64,000 nt of DNA from Aureispira sp963837355 (GTDB taxonomy: Bacteria; Bacteroidota; Bacteroidia; Chitinophagales; Saprospiraceae), in NCBI GenBank assembly GCA_963837355.1, contig CAWIMY010000002.1, forward strand, positions 1,054,001 to 1,118,000, given 5' to 3'. The notes under the pieces are model-generated. The model worked only from the letters and a program-made list of their open reading frames with translations. It searched no databases and had not been told where the DNA came from. Within the stretch, counting starts at the first letter, position 1. Each line of letters starts with the position of its first letter. The position numbers and the translations under genes were made by a program. Shown here piece after piece: positions 9,000-17,235 of this stretch.

Positions 9000-9746
9000 A
9001 TGAGTTTCATACATTCTTCAACATTCGCCTATGTTAAAAACCTGATTATTGGTTTAGGTGCTGCAGTTGTATTGATCGGTGCCCTTTTCAAAATTCAGAG
9101 CTGGCCATACGCTTCTGAGATGTTGACAGTTGGATTGTTGACAGAAGCGTTTCTATTTTTGATGTTGGGTTTGTTACCTCCCCACAAAGATTACTACTGG
9201 GAGCGTCTATACCCTGGTTTGGATAAATCAGATGCGGACATCGCCATCATCCAAGACAACACCGCTTTAGCTGCTGGTCCTTCTTCTTCTGAGCAACAAG
9301 CTGCTTTGATCGAAGCCATGAACGGCATGAAGCAGGCTGTTTCTCCTTTGGAGTCTCAACAAACACAAATGGTTTCTGAATTGCAAACCATGTCTAAAAC
9401 AATGAAAAGCTTAGATATCTTTGCTGGTCTTGATTTTGACGACGTAGGCAAACTAACTAAGGAAACAGGTAAATTTGTTACTGTTTTGTCTAACGCTATT
9501 AGCAATGTTGCTGATTCTGCTGAAGATGTAAACATCTACAGAGAAGAGTTGAAAACCTTGAATGGTAACTTGTCTAACATGAACAACGTCTATGGTGGTG
9601 TTGTGAATGCTATGGAAGGTGTAGCCGCTATCGCTAACTCTGCTGACGCTATGAAAGAATATGCTAACAATGTTAAGACATTGAATGGCAACTTGACAAG
9701 CATCAACAAAGTATATGGTGGTATGTTAGCTGCCATGAAAGGCTAA
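9000..9746 (+). CDS. gldL: T9SS/gliding motor protein GldL
   Basis: 248-residue inner-membrane protein. Two N-terminal transmembrane helices (about residues 12-31 and 41-59) flank FKIQSWPYASEML; the second helix contains LLTEAFLF with Glu49, the same number as the membrane glutamate shown to be needed for proton-driven rotation in Flavobacterium johnsoniae GldL. PPHKDYYWERLYPGLD follows. The rest is a cytoplasmic, largely helical domain with two copies of a KTLNGNL..N.VYGG motif (about residues 183-197 and 225-239). GldL pairs with the GldM helix to form the motor. Preceded by a long non-coding region and followed by an 18-bp hairpin before gldM. Confidence 0.95.
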   Translation: MSFIHSSTFAYVKNLIIGLGAAVVLIGALFKIQSWPYASEMLTVGLLTEAFLFLMLGLLPPHKDYYWERLYPGLDKSDADIAIIQDNTALAAGPSSSEQQAALIEAMNGMKQAVSPLESQQTQMVSELQTMSKTMKSLDIFAGLDFDDVGKLTKETGKFVTVLSNAISNVADSAEDVNIYREELKTLNGNLSNMNNVYGGVVNAMEGVAAIANSADAMKEYANNVKTLNGNLTSINKVYGGMLAAMKG

Positions 9747-9770
9747 GAACAACTTGTTCTGCATAAGTCT

Positions 9771-9812
9771 TAGAGTTGAATTCATTGCCTCAAAGCAATG
9801 AATTCAACTCTA
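9771..9812 (+). other. Perfect 18-bp hairpin between gldL and gldM
   Basis: TAGAGTTGAATTCATTGC (9771-9788) pairs fully with 9795-9812 around a six-base loop CTCAAA. There is no T-run after it, so it is not a classical intrinsic terminator. It may stabilise the gldL mRNA 3' end, mark a processing site, or attenuate readthrough to set the GldL:GldM ratio. Confidence 0.75.
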
Positions 9813-9854
9813 CCATAACCAATAAATATTAAATTAGACAAAAATAAATAAAGC

Positions 9855-11532
9855 ATGTCAATTCCTAAGGAACCGAGACAGCTGATGATCAACTTGATGT
9901 ACCTCGTTCTAACGGCTATGTTAGCCTTGAACGTGTCTGCGGAGATCATCAACGCCTTCTTTATGCTCGATAAAGGGCTAGAAGCAAACAACGAAATCGT
10001 AGAGGGGTCTGTAAAAAGTACCATCGCCTCTATGGAAGAAACGGTAAAGACCAAAACACAGTATGTACCTCTAGTAACAAACTCTAAAGCTGTTAACAGC
10101 TTGACTAAGGAGTTTGACCAATATGTAAACGGCATCCGCGAGCGTATGGTTAAAGAGTCTGGTGGAGTTTATTCCACAGAAGCTACTAGAGCGAAATACG
10201 AAGCTACTGGGCTATACAGGTTCTCTATTACACCTTACTGAAGACGAAGGTTTAGTAGGTAAGCCTTCTGGTAAAAAAGATAAGGACACACCACAGCGTA
10301 TCTTTGTATCAGGAGATTATGGCAACGAAAAGAAAGATCCTGTAGGACCTGAACTAGACAAAAAAGTACAAGAGTTGAGAACTGCGTACGTTAATTTTGT
10401 AGCTGGTTTATGGGACAATGGTGGTATTCCAGAAACCGTTTTTGCTAGCCCCGATAAAAAGGAAGCGGCTCTAAACGAACTGAGAGAAAAACTAACCTTG
10501 ACTTCTTCTGAAGGCTATGTGCCAGAAGAGCACGAAAACAAATCTTGGGAAGAGTATACCTTCGGGCACATGCCTGTTGCGGCGATCTACCCGATGTTGC
10601 GTAAATTCCAAAACGATGCTAGAACCTCAGAAGCTGCTGTAGTTAACTTCTTGGCTTCTCAGATTGGTAAAATGGAGGTGACCTACGATAAGTTTGACGT
10701 ATTCTCACAATCTCCTAAACCTTACATCTTGTTGGGAGAAACGTACGAATCTGAAATTGCTTTGGGGGCGTATTCTTCTCAAGCTGGGTTTACGGTATCT
10801 GTAAACGGACGTTCTTTACCTGTTGTAGATGGTAAAGCGAAGTTTACTGCTTCTGGTAGCCGCGTTGGAGAACAAAAATACACTGCTACTATTAGCGTTA
10901 AGAACCCACAGACGGGTAAAGTAGAAACCTTTAAAAAAGATTTCTTCTACGAAGTTGGTCAAGCTTCTGTAAACGTATCGGCTGATAAAATGAACGTATT
11001 TTATGTAGGTGTAGACAACCCAGTAACAGTTGCTGCTGCTGGTGTGAAGACTTCTAACATGAAAGTATCCATGTCTGGTGGTACATTATCTGGCTCTGGA
11101 ACTAACCGTACGGTGAAAGCTAACAAGCCTGGTACAGCTGTTATTACCGTGCGTGATGCCGAGAAAGGAAAAAGCTATCCCTTTGAATTCCGCGTGAAGC
11201 GTATTCCTGATCCTGTTGTACGATTGGGTAAAAGTGAAGACGGTAGCATGGGTTCTGGTACTTTCAAAGCACAACCAGGTCTAATCGCTTGGTTGGATAA
11301 CTTTGACTTTGATGCCAAGTGTGGTGTACAATCTTATACCTTGTACTACACCCGTAAGCGTCAGGATCCAGTAGAGTTAAAAGGAACGGGTGCTCGTTTT
11401 AGTGGACAAGTAGCCAATGCTATCCGCGCGGCTCAGCCTGGTGATCAGTACGCCTTTACCGATGTAAAAGCAAGATGTCCTGGTGATACTGCTGGCCGTC
11501 GTGTGAACTCTTTGGCTTTCAAGATTAAATAA
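9855..11532 (+). CDS. gldM: T9SS/gliding motor protein GldM (frame-broken in this sequence)
   Basis: Inner-membrane-anchored periplasmic arm of the T9SS motor. ATG 9855 opens with MSIPKEPRQLMINLMYLVLTA, the conserved GldM N-terminus with one transmembrane helix (about residues 10-30). The frame stops at 10241, but dropping one G of GGG at 10209-10211 joins it to the frame ending at 11532 and gives 558 residues, the expected size. Later landmarks are a GKKDKD segment, MPVAAIYPML, MNVFYVGVDNPV and a Cys-containing C-terminal domain (FDFDAKCGVQSYTLYYTR ... ARCPGD). An intact gldM is expected to be needed for secretion, so the break is probably a sequence error. Upstream hairpin and downstream terminator isolate it. 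Confidence 0.92.
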
Positions 11533-11564
11533 TTCCGAATTATTTTTGGGCTGTATAAAATATG

Positions 11565-11613
11565 AGTTGGTTGTTTTGCGTTGTAATAGAGCGCGAGCAA
11601 CCAACTTTTTTTA
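11565..11613 (+). terminator. Terminator after gldM
   Basis: Outer stem AGTTGGTTG (11565-11573) pairs with CAACCAACT (11598-11606), inner GCG/CGC, followed by a run of eight T. It lies 33 bases after the gldM stop and 154 before gldN. A short ORF over it (11562-11762) is discounted. Confidence 0.8.
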
Positions 11614-11766
11614 ATTTTACACGGGTGGTCGCTCTGCGTCTGCTTCGAACTAGTTTTGGAGTTGAAAAAATGTACCTATTATTGCCTTTTAGGTATTTGG
11701 CAAGGTTGCCTCCTTGCTCTGTTAATAACTTCTTTTATTCGGTAAATACTAAAAACGATTAAACTG

Positions 11767-12666
11767 ATGAACGCGCATCTTAAATTTATACCCTGCCTTT
11801 TTATTGGCTTGGCAATCACGCTGTTGTCCTCAACAGCCGCTTTGGCGCAGCCTGGCGGAGATGAAGAACCAGTCAACAACACCAACATGACCGAATCGGG
11901 TAATACCAATGACGTCACGCCAAGAGACAATTTTTACGACCGTTACCTATACACAGAAGAACAAATCATCCCTTATGATTTTATTCATGAGAAAGACGTG
12001 TTCTGGGAGAAGAGAATTTGGCGTTTGATTGATATTCGCGAAAAAATGAACCATCCTTTCAAAAATGAGAAAGAGCCGTTCATCTCTATTCTACTTGACC
12101 ATGCCAAAGAGGGAGACATCACTCTTTACCACGTAATGGACGATGAGTTTACACAAGCGATGACGCAAAAAGAAATGCAAAACATCGGTAGCTCTGTAGA
12201 TACTATTATTACTTTTGATCCAGATACCTTCGAGGAAATTGTACAAGTTGTTGTCAATGACTTGAACCCTGAAGACATCAAAAAATACCGTCTTAAAGAG
12301 GTATACTTCTTCGATGAAGAAACGTCTACTTTAGATGTGCGGATTTTGGGTATTGCTCCCATTATTGACCGTGTTGATGACAATGGAAATTTCTTGAACT
12401 CTGGGCCGATGTTTTGGGCATACTATCCAGAATTGCGCGGTGTATTGGCTCGCCACGAGGCTTTTAACCCTTTGAATGATGCCGCTCGTATGAGCTGGGA
12501 AGATGTATTCGAAGCGCGTTTGTTCTCTAGTTACATCATTAAAGAATCCAACGTTTACGACCGAAGAATTAAGGATTACAAAACTAATCCAATGGATATG
12601 TTATTGGAGTCTGATCGCATCAAAGAGCAGATCTTTAACTTTGAACACGATTTGTGGTCTTACTAA
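11767..12666 (+). CDS. gldN: T9SS ring protein GldN
   Basis: 299-residue exported protein: signal peptide ending in AALAQ near residue 28, a low-complexity Asn/Thr linker, then the GldN/PorN domain: PRDNFYDRYLYTEEQ near residue 57, HEKDVFWEKRIWRLIDI, EGDITLYHVMDDEF, KEVYFFDEETSTLDVRILGIAPI and SWEDVFEARLFSSYII near the C-terminus, ending FEHDLWSY. In characterised T9SS the protein forms a periplasmic ring with GldK and touches GldM. A second copy lies at 18880. Own transcript is likely, given the terminator between gldM and gldN. Confidence 0.95.
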   Translation: MNAHLKFIPCLFIGLAITLLSSTAALAQPGGDEEPVNNTNMTESGNTNDVTPRDNFYDRYLYTEEQIIPYDFIHEKDVFWEKRIWRLIDIREKMNHPFKNEKEPFISILLDHAKEGDITLYHVMDDEFTQAMTQKEMQNIGSSVDTIITFDPDTFEEIVQVVVNDLNPEDIKKYRLKEVYFFDEETSTLDVRILGIAPIIDRVDDNGNFLNSGPMFWAYYPELRGVLARHEAFNPLNDAARMSWEDVFEARLFSSYIIKESNVYDRRIKDYKTNPMDMLLESDRIKEQIFNFEHDLWSY

Positions 12667-13067
12667 GCAAGACTTGCTGACTCAATCTCAATCTTATACT
12701 ATACAGTAGTACTTTACTACTTCGTAAAAGCTGTTCCGACTCTGTCAGGACAGCTTTTTTTATTGGTAAATACGGTTGCTCTTGTTTCAACAACGCTCCT
12801 CAAGGCTACAAATCAAGGCATTTATTTATTAAAAAAAGGAGAAAAAGAACGGCTAAGACTGTAACCATTTTCCAATGGCGCATTATGGGAACAAACAAAG
12901 CTACCCGACTTCTTGAAGCTAGCACAAGAGAAACGGTACACTAAAAAATCCGCGAAGCGGTACTAAACTGCTGCTCTTCATACGAGCAACCCACGATTTT
13001 ACACAACTCCTACTTTTACGGTTGTTACTCTTTTTTCTATTTATTCACTAATAAATACCACCTTGTT
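12667..13067 (+). other. Intergenic region between gldN and second gldM, with terminator
   Basis: Holds a terminator at 12726-12761: stem AAAAGCTGT.CC with GG.ACAGCTTTT and a T-run. The remaining 300 bases carry no gene; TACTTTTA at about 13010 (one mismatch from TAnnTTTG) may belong to the promoter of the following gldM copy. Confidence 0.65.
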
Positions 13068-14684
13068 ATGTCTATACCTAAGGAACCGAGACAGTTGATG
13101 ATCAACTTGATGTATTTGGTACTCACTGCTATGCTGGCGCTCAATGTATCCGCCGAAATTATAAATGCCTTTTTCGCCCTAGATAAGGGCAATCAAAGCG
13201 CTATGGATGTCGTCCAAACCCAGTTGGATTTATCCGAACGCAGTCTAGATAAGTTACTAGAAGACGATTCCAAACAAAAGTATAAACCCATAGGCATAGC
13301 CGTTGATGATGTCCGAGCGACGAGCAAAGAGCTTGTCAGCTACATCAATGATTTGCGCGATGAATTGATTGATGCCGCAGGTGATAAAAATGGCCAAAAC
13401 GATGCAGGCGATTACGTGATGAGCTATGGGATGTCTGTTCCAAAAGGGAAAAAAGACAAAGATGTCACCACGCGTTTGTTAGTAGAAGAAGGTCGAGGGG
13501 CCGAGTTGGAACAAAAGATTAGAGCCGCTCAAGAACGCTTGATTCAACAATACGAAACCTTGCTCAACACCTACGGAAAGGATTTTGAATTAAAAGAAGA
13601 AGAAATCGCCAATAAAATCGCCGCGCTGAAGGCAAACATTGCCTTGCGCGTCAGCGACGACTGGAAAAACAGCGAAAAAAAGAGCTGGGCAGAATTTAAA
13701 TTTCAACAAATGCCCGTCGCCGCTGTCCTGCCTTTGTTGAGTCAGATTCAAGCCAATGCCCGTACTTCTGAAGCCAATTTAGTAGGGGATTTAGTGGCGC
13801 TAGCAGGCGGAAGAACGATTGTTATGGATCAATTTTTTCCGATTATTAACGCAGAAAAATCTTATGTGATCAAAGGCGAACCGTTCAAAGCCCAAGTATC
13901 GCTTGGTTCTTACAGCACCCAAATGAACCCTGACAACATCAAGCTGACCATCAACGGTCAACGCTTGAAAATTGGAGCAGATGGAACGGCTGACTTTTCG
14001 CAACTAGCTAGAGAAACAGGTAATAAAAAGTTAGTCTTGAAAAGTGAAGTGACCAACCCTTTGACAGGAGAAGTCACCACAGGAAGCAGCACCTTTGAAT
14101 ACGAAGTAGGCTTGCGCTCGGCTTCTGTTGCTGCTGATATGATGAACGTGTTTTACATTGGAGTAGATAATCCCATTACCCTCTCTGCCGCAGGGGTGCC
14201 TACGGAACAGTTGAAAGTAAAAACTAGTGGGGTAACGCTATCGGGCAGTGGTGCCAAACGTACCGCCAAAGTAACCCAGCCAGGCGAAGCTACCATTACC
14301 TTGTCAGGGGGAGGATTGAGCCCTACCGACTTCAAATTTCGCGTCAAGCGCATCCCTAACCCAGAGGTGAGCTTAGCAGGCAAAACAGATGGAACCATCA
14401 AAAGTGGCGAATTTAGAGTACAGCGCGGTTTGTATCCAGAGTTAAAAAACTTCGATTTTGGGGTAAAATGCAAGATTCAAAGCTATACCTTATTTTATAC
14501 GCCCGAAAGAAAAGACCCCATCAAAGTGGACGTTAATGGCGGGGGCTTTCCAGGGCAAGCGGGCGAGTATGTGCGCGGTGCCAAAGCAGGCGATTCCTTT
14601 GTCTTTACCAGTGTCAAAGCAAAATGTCCAGGCGATCAGGGGGGAGGCCGCCGTGTTAATGGCTTAGCATTTACAATTCGTTAA
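13068..14684 (+). CDS. Second GldM paralogue
   Basis: 538-residue intact GldM homologue. Its first 36 residues, covering the membrane helix that contacts GldL, are identical to those of the first GldM; then the sequences diverge, although MPVAAVLPLLSQIQANARTSEA, MMNVFYIGVDNP and the C-terminal Cys-containing region (FDFGVKCKIQSYTLFYTPERK ... KCPGD) align. This is consistent with a periplasmic arm of altered specificity mounted on the same GldL motor. No second gldK or gldL is nearby. Codon use differs from gldM1, which suggests an old duplication. A terminator follows at 14757. Function as an alternative T9SS motor arm is inferred. Confidence 0.9.
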   Translation: MSIPKEPRQLMINLMYLVLTAMLALNVSAEIINAFFALDKGNQSAMDVVQTQLDLSERSLDKLLEDDSKQKYKPIGIAVDDVRATSKELVSYINDLRDELIDAAGDKNGQNDAGDYVMSYGMSVPKGKKDKDVTTRLLVEEGRGAELEQKIRAAQERLIQQYETLLNTYGKDFELKEEEIANKIAALKANIALRVSDDWKNSEKKSWAEFKFQQMPVAAVLPLLSQIQANARTSEANLVGDLVALAGGRTIVMDQFFPIINAEKSYVIKGEPFKAQVSLGSYSTQMNPDNIKLTINGQRLKIGADGTADFSQLARETGNKKLVLKSEVTNPLTGEVTTGSSTFEYEVGLRSASVAADMMNVFYIGVDNPITLSAAGVPTEQLKVKTSGVTLSGSGAKRTAKVTQPGEATITLSGGGLSPTDFKFRVKRIPNPEVSLAGKTDGTIKSGEFRVQRGLYPELKNFDFGVKCKIQSYTLFYTPERKDPIKVDVNGGGFPGQAGEYVRGAKAGDSFVFTSVKAKCPGDQGGGRRVNGLAFTIR

Positions 14685-14756
14685 GAAACTACTTACTATA
14701 CTAGACTATTCAACGTAAGGTTGTGTAATCTAGCATAGGGTTTGGTAGATTGCCAG

Positions 14757-14790
14757 CGTTCTTTGCTCTAGTAGCGAAGAACGTTTTTTA
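14757..14790 (+). terminator. Terminator after second gldM
   Basis: CGTTCTTTGCT (14757-14767) pairs imperfectly with AGCGAAGAACG (14773-14783), followed by TTTTTTATTTTT. It also faces the end of the convergent photolyase gene. Confidence 0.75.
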
Positions 14791-14816
14791 TTTTTGTTAG
14801 AATAAAAAAGCGCCGC

Positions 14817-16106
14817 TTAAGCTTCGTTCCACAGCTCCACATAACGGCCTGCTTTGTCGTAGTGTTGTTGTTGAGAAGTAGGATTAAAGACCGAGCTACG
14901 CGCGCTGTTGCCAACGCCTGCAATGTACATCCAATTGCACCAATTCGAAGACACATCGTAATCCACCAAGTGTTGCTCATAAAAAGCAGCTCCCCAACGC
15001 CAATCAATCCCTAAATCGTGTATTAGATAACTCGCGGCATTTTGACGGCCTCGATTGCTCATATAGCCTGTAGCAACGAGCTCTTTCATATTGGCATTAA
15101 TAAAAGGATGATCCGTTTGGCCTTGGTACCACCGTTTAAAAACAGCTTGATCCTCCTTGGTGCGGACATCGCGGCGGTTTTGAATGCCGCCCAATTGAAA
15201 AATAGCCGTTCCGTTTTTCTGGCTTACCCAAATGAAAAATTCCCGCCACAACAATTCAAAAAAGAGCCAGTAAGTGCTGTTATTTTTCTCGACCTGCCGT
15301 TCAAAATCCTGAATGGCATAATAGACCTGCACAGGCGATAGATTACCCAATGCCAAATAGGCCGAAAATTTAGAGGAGTAATCCGCTCCAATCATTCCGT
15401 TGCGCGTCTCCTTATAGCGTGCTAAGTTCTTAGTTTCCCAAAAATAGTGATTCAAGCGCTCCCAAGCGGCGGTCTCGCCACCGTGTAAGGGATGGGCAGT
15501 AGTTGGGTGCAGCGGCTGTTCTAAGCGCGTAAAGCTATCCCCTAAGCCCTCCTTATTATGAAAAGCATTGAAGACAGGATTTTGTGCCAAATCACGCACT
15601 TGCAGCGAAGCTTCTACCTTCTTTCTAAAAGAGGTATACGACTTGGGCATATTCCGAAACGGCAAATCCTCGGCGCTCAATAAAGTTTCGTCTTCAAAGG
15701 TATAGACTTTGGCGAGGGTGCAAAGGTGTGCCAGTCGTTGTTGTTCGTAAAAGCTTCGAGGGTAGGAGGTTACGACCTCCTCTAAAGCATAAGCCGTACA
15801 AATTTCCTCCAATCGTGCTTCTGTTTGCGCATTACCCCGCAGTAAAATCAAATCAATGTTCTTTTCGGCTAACCGCTCTTGTAATTCTAAGGCTGCTTCC
15901 AATAAAAACTTTCTGCGATAGCTGCCCATCGTTTGTTTGCTGTTATAAGCGTAGTCGTAGGCTTGATCGGGGATGACCAAGACGGGAACTACTTTCCAAT
16001 AGTGCAAATAGGCATATTGTAAGGAAGGATTATCCCGCAAGCGTAGGTTGTTTTGAAAAAGGTACAAGCAGTCACCAGTTGTTTTTTCTTTGTCAGATGG
16101 AGGCAC
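14817..16106 (-). CDS. DASH-family cryptochrome/photolyase
   Basis: 429-residue FAD/antenna-binding flavoprotein of the Cry-DASH type, which repairs cyclobutane pyrimidine dimers (mainly in single-stranded or looped DNA) using blue light. The N-terminal photolyase domain has FQNNLRLRDNPSL; DASH signatures follow: LPKSYTSFRKKVE-like region near residue 160, FFELLWREFFIW near 275, NRGRQNAASYLIHDLGIDWRWGA near 340, DVSSNWCNWMYIAGVGNSAR and a C-terminal DKAGRYVELW. Start ATG 16106. It lies between the second gldM and second gldN, with other photolyase-related genes, on the opposite strand from the gld genes. Confidence 0.93.
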   Translation of the reverse strand: MPPSDKEKTTGDCLYLFQNNLRLRDNPSLQYAYLHYWKVVPVLVIPDQAYDYAYNSKQTMGSYRRKFLLEAALELQERLAEKNIDLILLRGNAQTEARLEEICTAYALEEVVTSYPRSFYEQQRLAHLCTLAKVYTFEDETLLSAEDLPFRNMPKSYTSFRKKVEASLQVRDLAQNPVFNAFHNKEGLGDSFTRLEQPLHPTTAHPLHGGETAAWERLNHYFWETKNLARYKETRNGMIGADYSSKFSAYLALGNLSPVQVYYAIQDFERQVEKNNSTYWLFFELLWREFFIWVSQKNGTAIFQLGGIQNRRDVRTKEDQAVFKRWYQGQTDHPFINANMKELVATGYMSNRGRQNAASYLIHDLGIDWRWGAAFYEQHLVDYDVSSNWCNWMYIAGVGNSARSSVFNPTSQQQHYDKAGRYVELWNEA

Positions 16107-16408
16107 AGTAGTGTTGTTTTAATCGGTTCAAATAGTAGTAACAGTGTTGTTATAACAATTGGAAAGGAGAGCGGTTCAAGCAAATATGGCTCGTCTTTTT
16201 ATGGATAGAAAATCTCTTTGAACCACTAGCGTTGAAAACAATAATAGCGGGCTAATAAAGAGAGGATGCAAGCGTATGTACGTGTTTATAGGTAATTAGT
16301 AATGTGCGTGTTTACAGGCTGTTATAGGAGTTAATAGTCACGTAACTTTGTAATGCAAAGAGAGACAAATACACTCTCCCATTTTATAAACACAAAATTA
16401 TTGATACC
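16107..16408. other. Divergent intergenic region
   Basis: Separates the Cry-DASH gene (minus) and the 140-residue gene (plus). It contains TAACTTTG at 16343-16350, an exact TAnnTTTG -7 match for the rightward gene (start about 60 bases downstream); no clear -33 TTG is seen. No RNA gene recognised. Confidence 0.5.
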
Positions 16409-16831
16409 ATGAAAGATCTAACACAAGGGTTAGCCCTAATTATCCAAGAAAAAGTAGCCTTCGATGTCTTTGCCATCATTAGAGGAACCGTAGAAGCTTC
16501 TGTCTATGACAATGGAAGTAATGAATTTCCTACCCATGTAAAGGTAGAAACAAACGTAGGCGGAGGCGGTATGAACCTCACGCTATCAGGTAATCAAGTC
16601 ATCAAGAAGGAGGTCAGCGGTATTTCTGTTACGGTTACCATTTCCAAATGGCAGCTAACGGAGCAAGAATTATCGTTCCACGTCAAAGGCGTTGCCCAAA
16701 AGAGCTTCTTCAAAAAGACGATCATTGACCGTAGCCTACGTGGTAATCGTCGCAATAAGGTAGTTTTTGAAGAACTGCTGGCATCTACCCATGAGCAATT
16801 AGAGGCCGCTGCCAAGTCCGAGCAAGGATAA
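16409..16831 (+). CDS. Hypothetical protein, 140 residues
   Basis: Not recognised. Soluble, no signal peptide; a short amphipathic N-terminal helix (LTQGLALIIQEKVAFDVFAII), then alternating hydrophobic/polar segments suggesting a beta-rich core (THVKVETNV, GISVTVTISKW, LSFHVKG), then a basic stretch (FFKKTIIDRSLRGNRRNK) and an acidic helical tail. It has its own probable promoter (16343) and a strong terminator, and lies within the photolyase block between the two second-copy gld genes. Nothing in the sequence says whether it is light-related. Confidence 0.75.
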   Translation: MKDLTQGLALIIQEKVAFDVFAIIRGTVEASVYDNGSNEFPTHVKVETNVGGGGMNLTLSGNQVIKKEVSGISVTVTISKWQLTEQELSFHVKGVAQKSFFKKTIIDRSLRGNRRNKVVFEELLASTHEQLEAAAKSEQG

Positions 16832-16846
16832 GCCCTTCTAACATTG

Positions 16847-16884
16847 ACAATGCCCTTCTGTTATGACAAAAGGGCATTGTTTTA
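16847..16884. terminator. Bidirectional terminator
   Basis: ACAATGCCCTT (about 16847-16857) pairs perfectly with AAGGGCATTGT (16870-16880), followed by TTTATTTT on the plus strand. It sits between the convergent 140-residue gene and the DUF2805 gene. Confidence 0.85.
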
Positions 16885-17235
16885 TTTTCGTTTAGCTATT
16901 TTATTGAAGGTGATCGCCTTTTGGCGGGAGCACTTGAAGCGCCCTTCGTCAAACGTACGCTTATTTTGGTGCTTGGTGCTGCGTCCCGAGACACGCGCCC
17001 GCCAGCGTTTAAAACTAGAGGCTTTCATTTGGCGGCGCATCAACTCGATGACTTGCGCCTCAGGCAACCCAAACTGAAATTCGATGGACTCAAATGTCGT
17101 ACGGTCTTCCCAAGCCATTTCTATGATGCGGTCAATCTCCTCTTCCGATAACTCATTTAGATTTTGGTTGGGACTCGGCTTTGGACGTAGCGGTTGGCTC
17201 TTTCTTAGGGGCTCGTTTTTTTCTGGTGTTAGCAT
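16882..17235 (-). CDS. DUF2805/TIGR03643 family protein
   Basis: 117-residue basic protein of the DUF2805 (TIGR03643) family: LSEEEIDRIIEMAWEDRTTFESIEFQFGL-type core at about residues 28-58, then VIELMRRQMKASSFKRWR and VSGRSTKHQNKR. The first part resembles a small helix-turn-helix fold; function is unknown. In other Bacteroidota this family is found beside photolyase/cryptochrome genes, as here. Its start at 17235 overlaps the end of the upstream photolyase gene by 83 bases in a different frame, so translation is probably coupled. A later start is possible but would remove conserved residues. Confidence 0.85.
   Translation of the reverse strand: MLTPEKNEPLRKSQPLRPKPSPNQNLNELSEEEIDRIIEMAWEDRTTFESIEFQFGLPEAQVIELMRRQMKASSFKRWRARVSGRSTKHQNKRTFDEGRFKCSRQKAITFNKIAKRK

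Noticed and set aside
10162..10241. Programmed ribosomal frameshift in gldM
   Set aside because: No slippery heptamer with a downstream structure is evident at GGG 10209-10211, and similar breaks occur in many unrelated genes, which favours sequence error.
11562..11762. 66-codon ORF between gldM and gldN
   Set aside because: It runs through the hairpin and T-run of the terminator and has no coding character.
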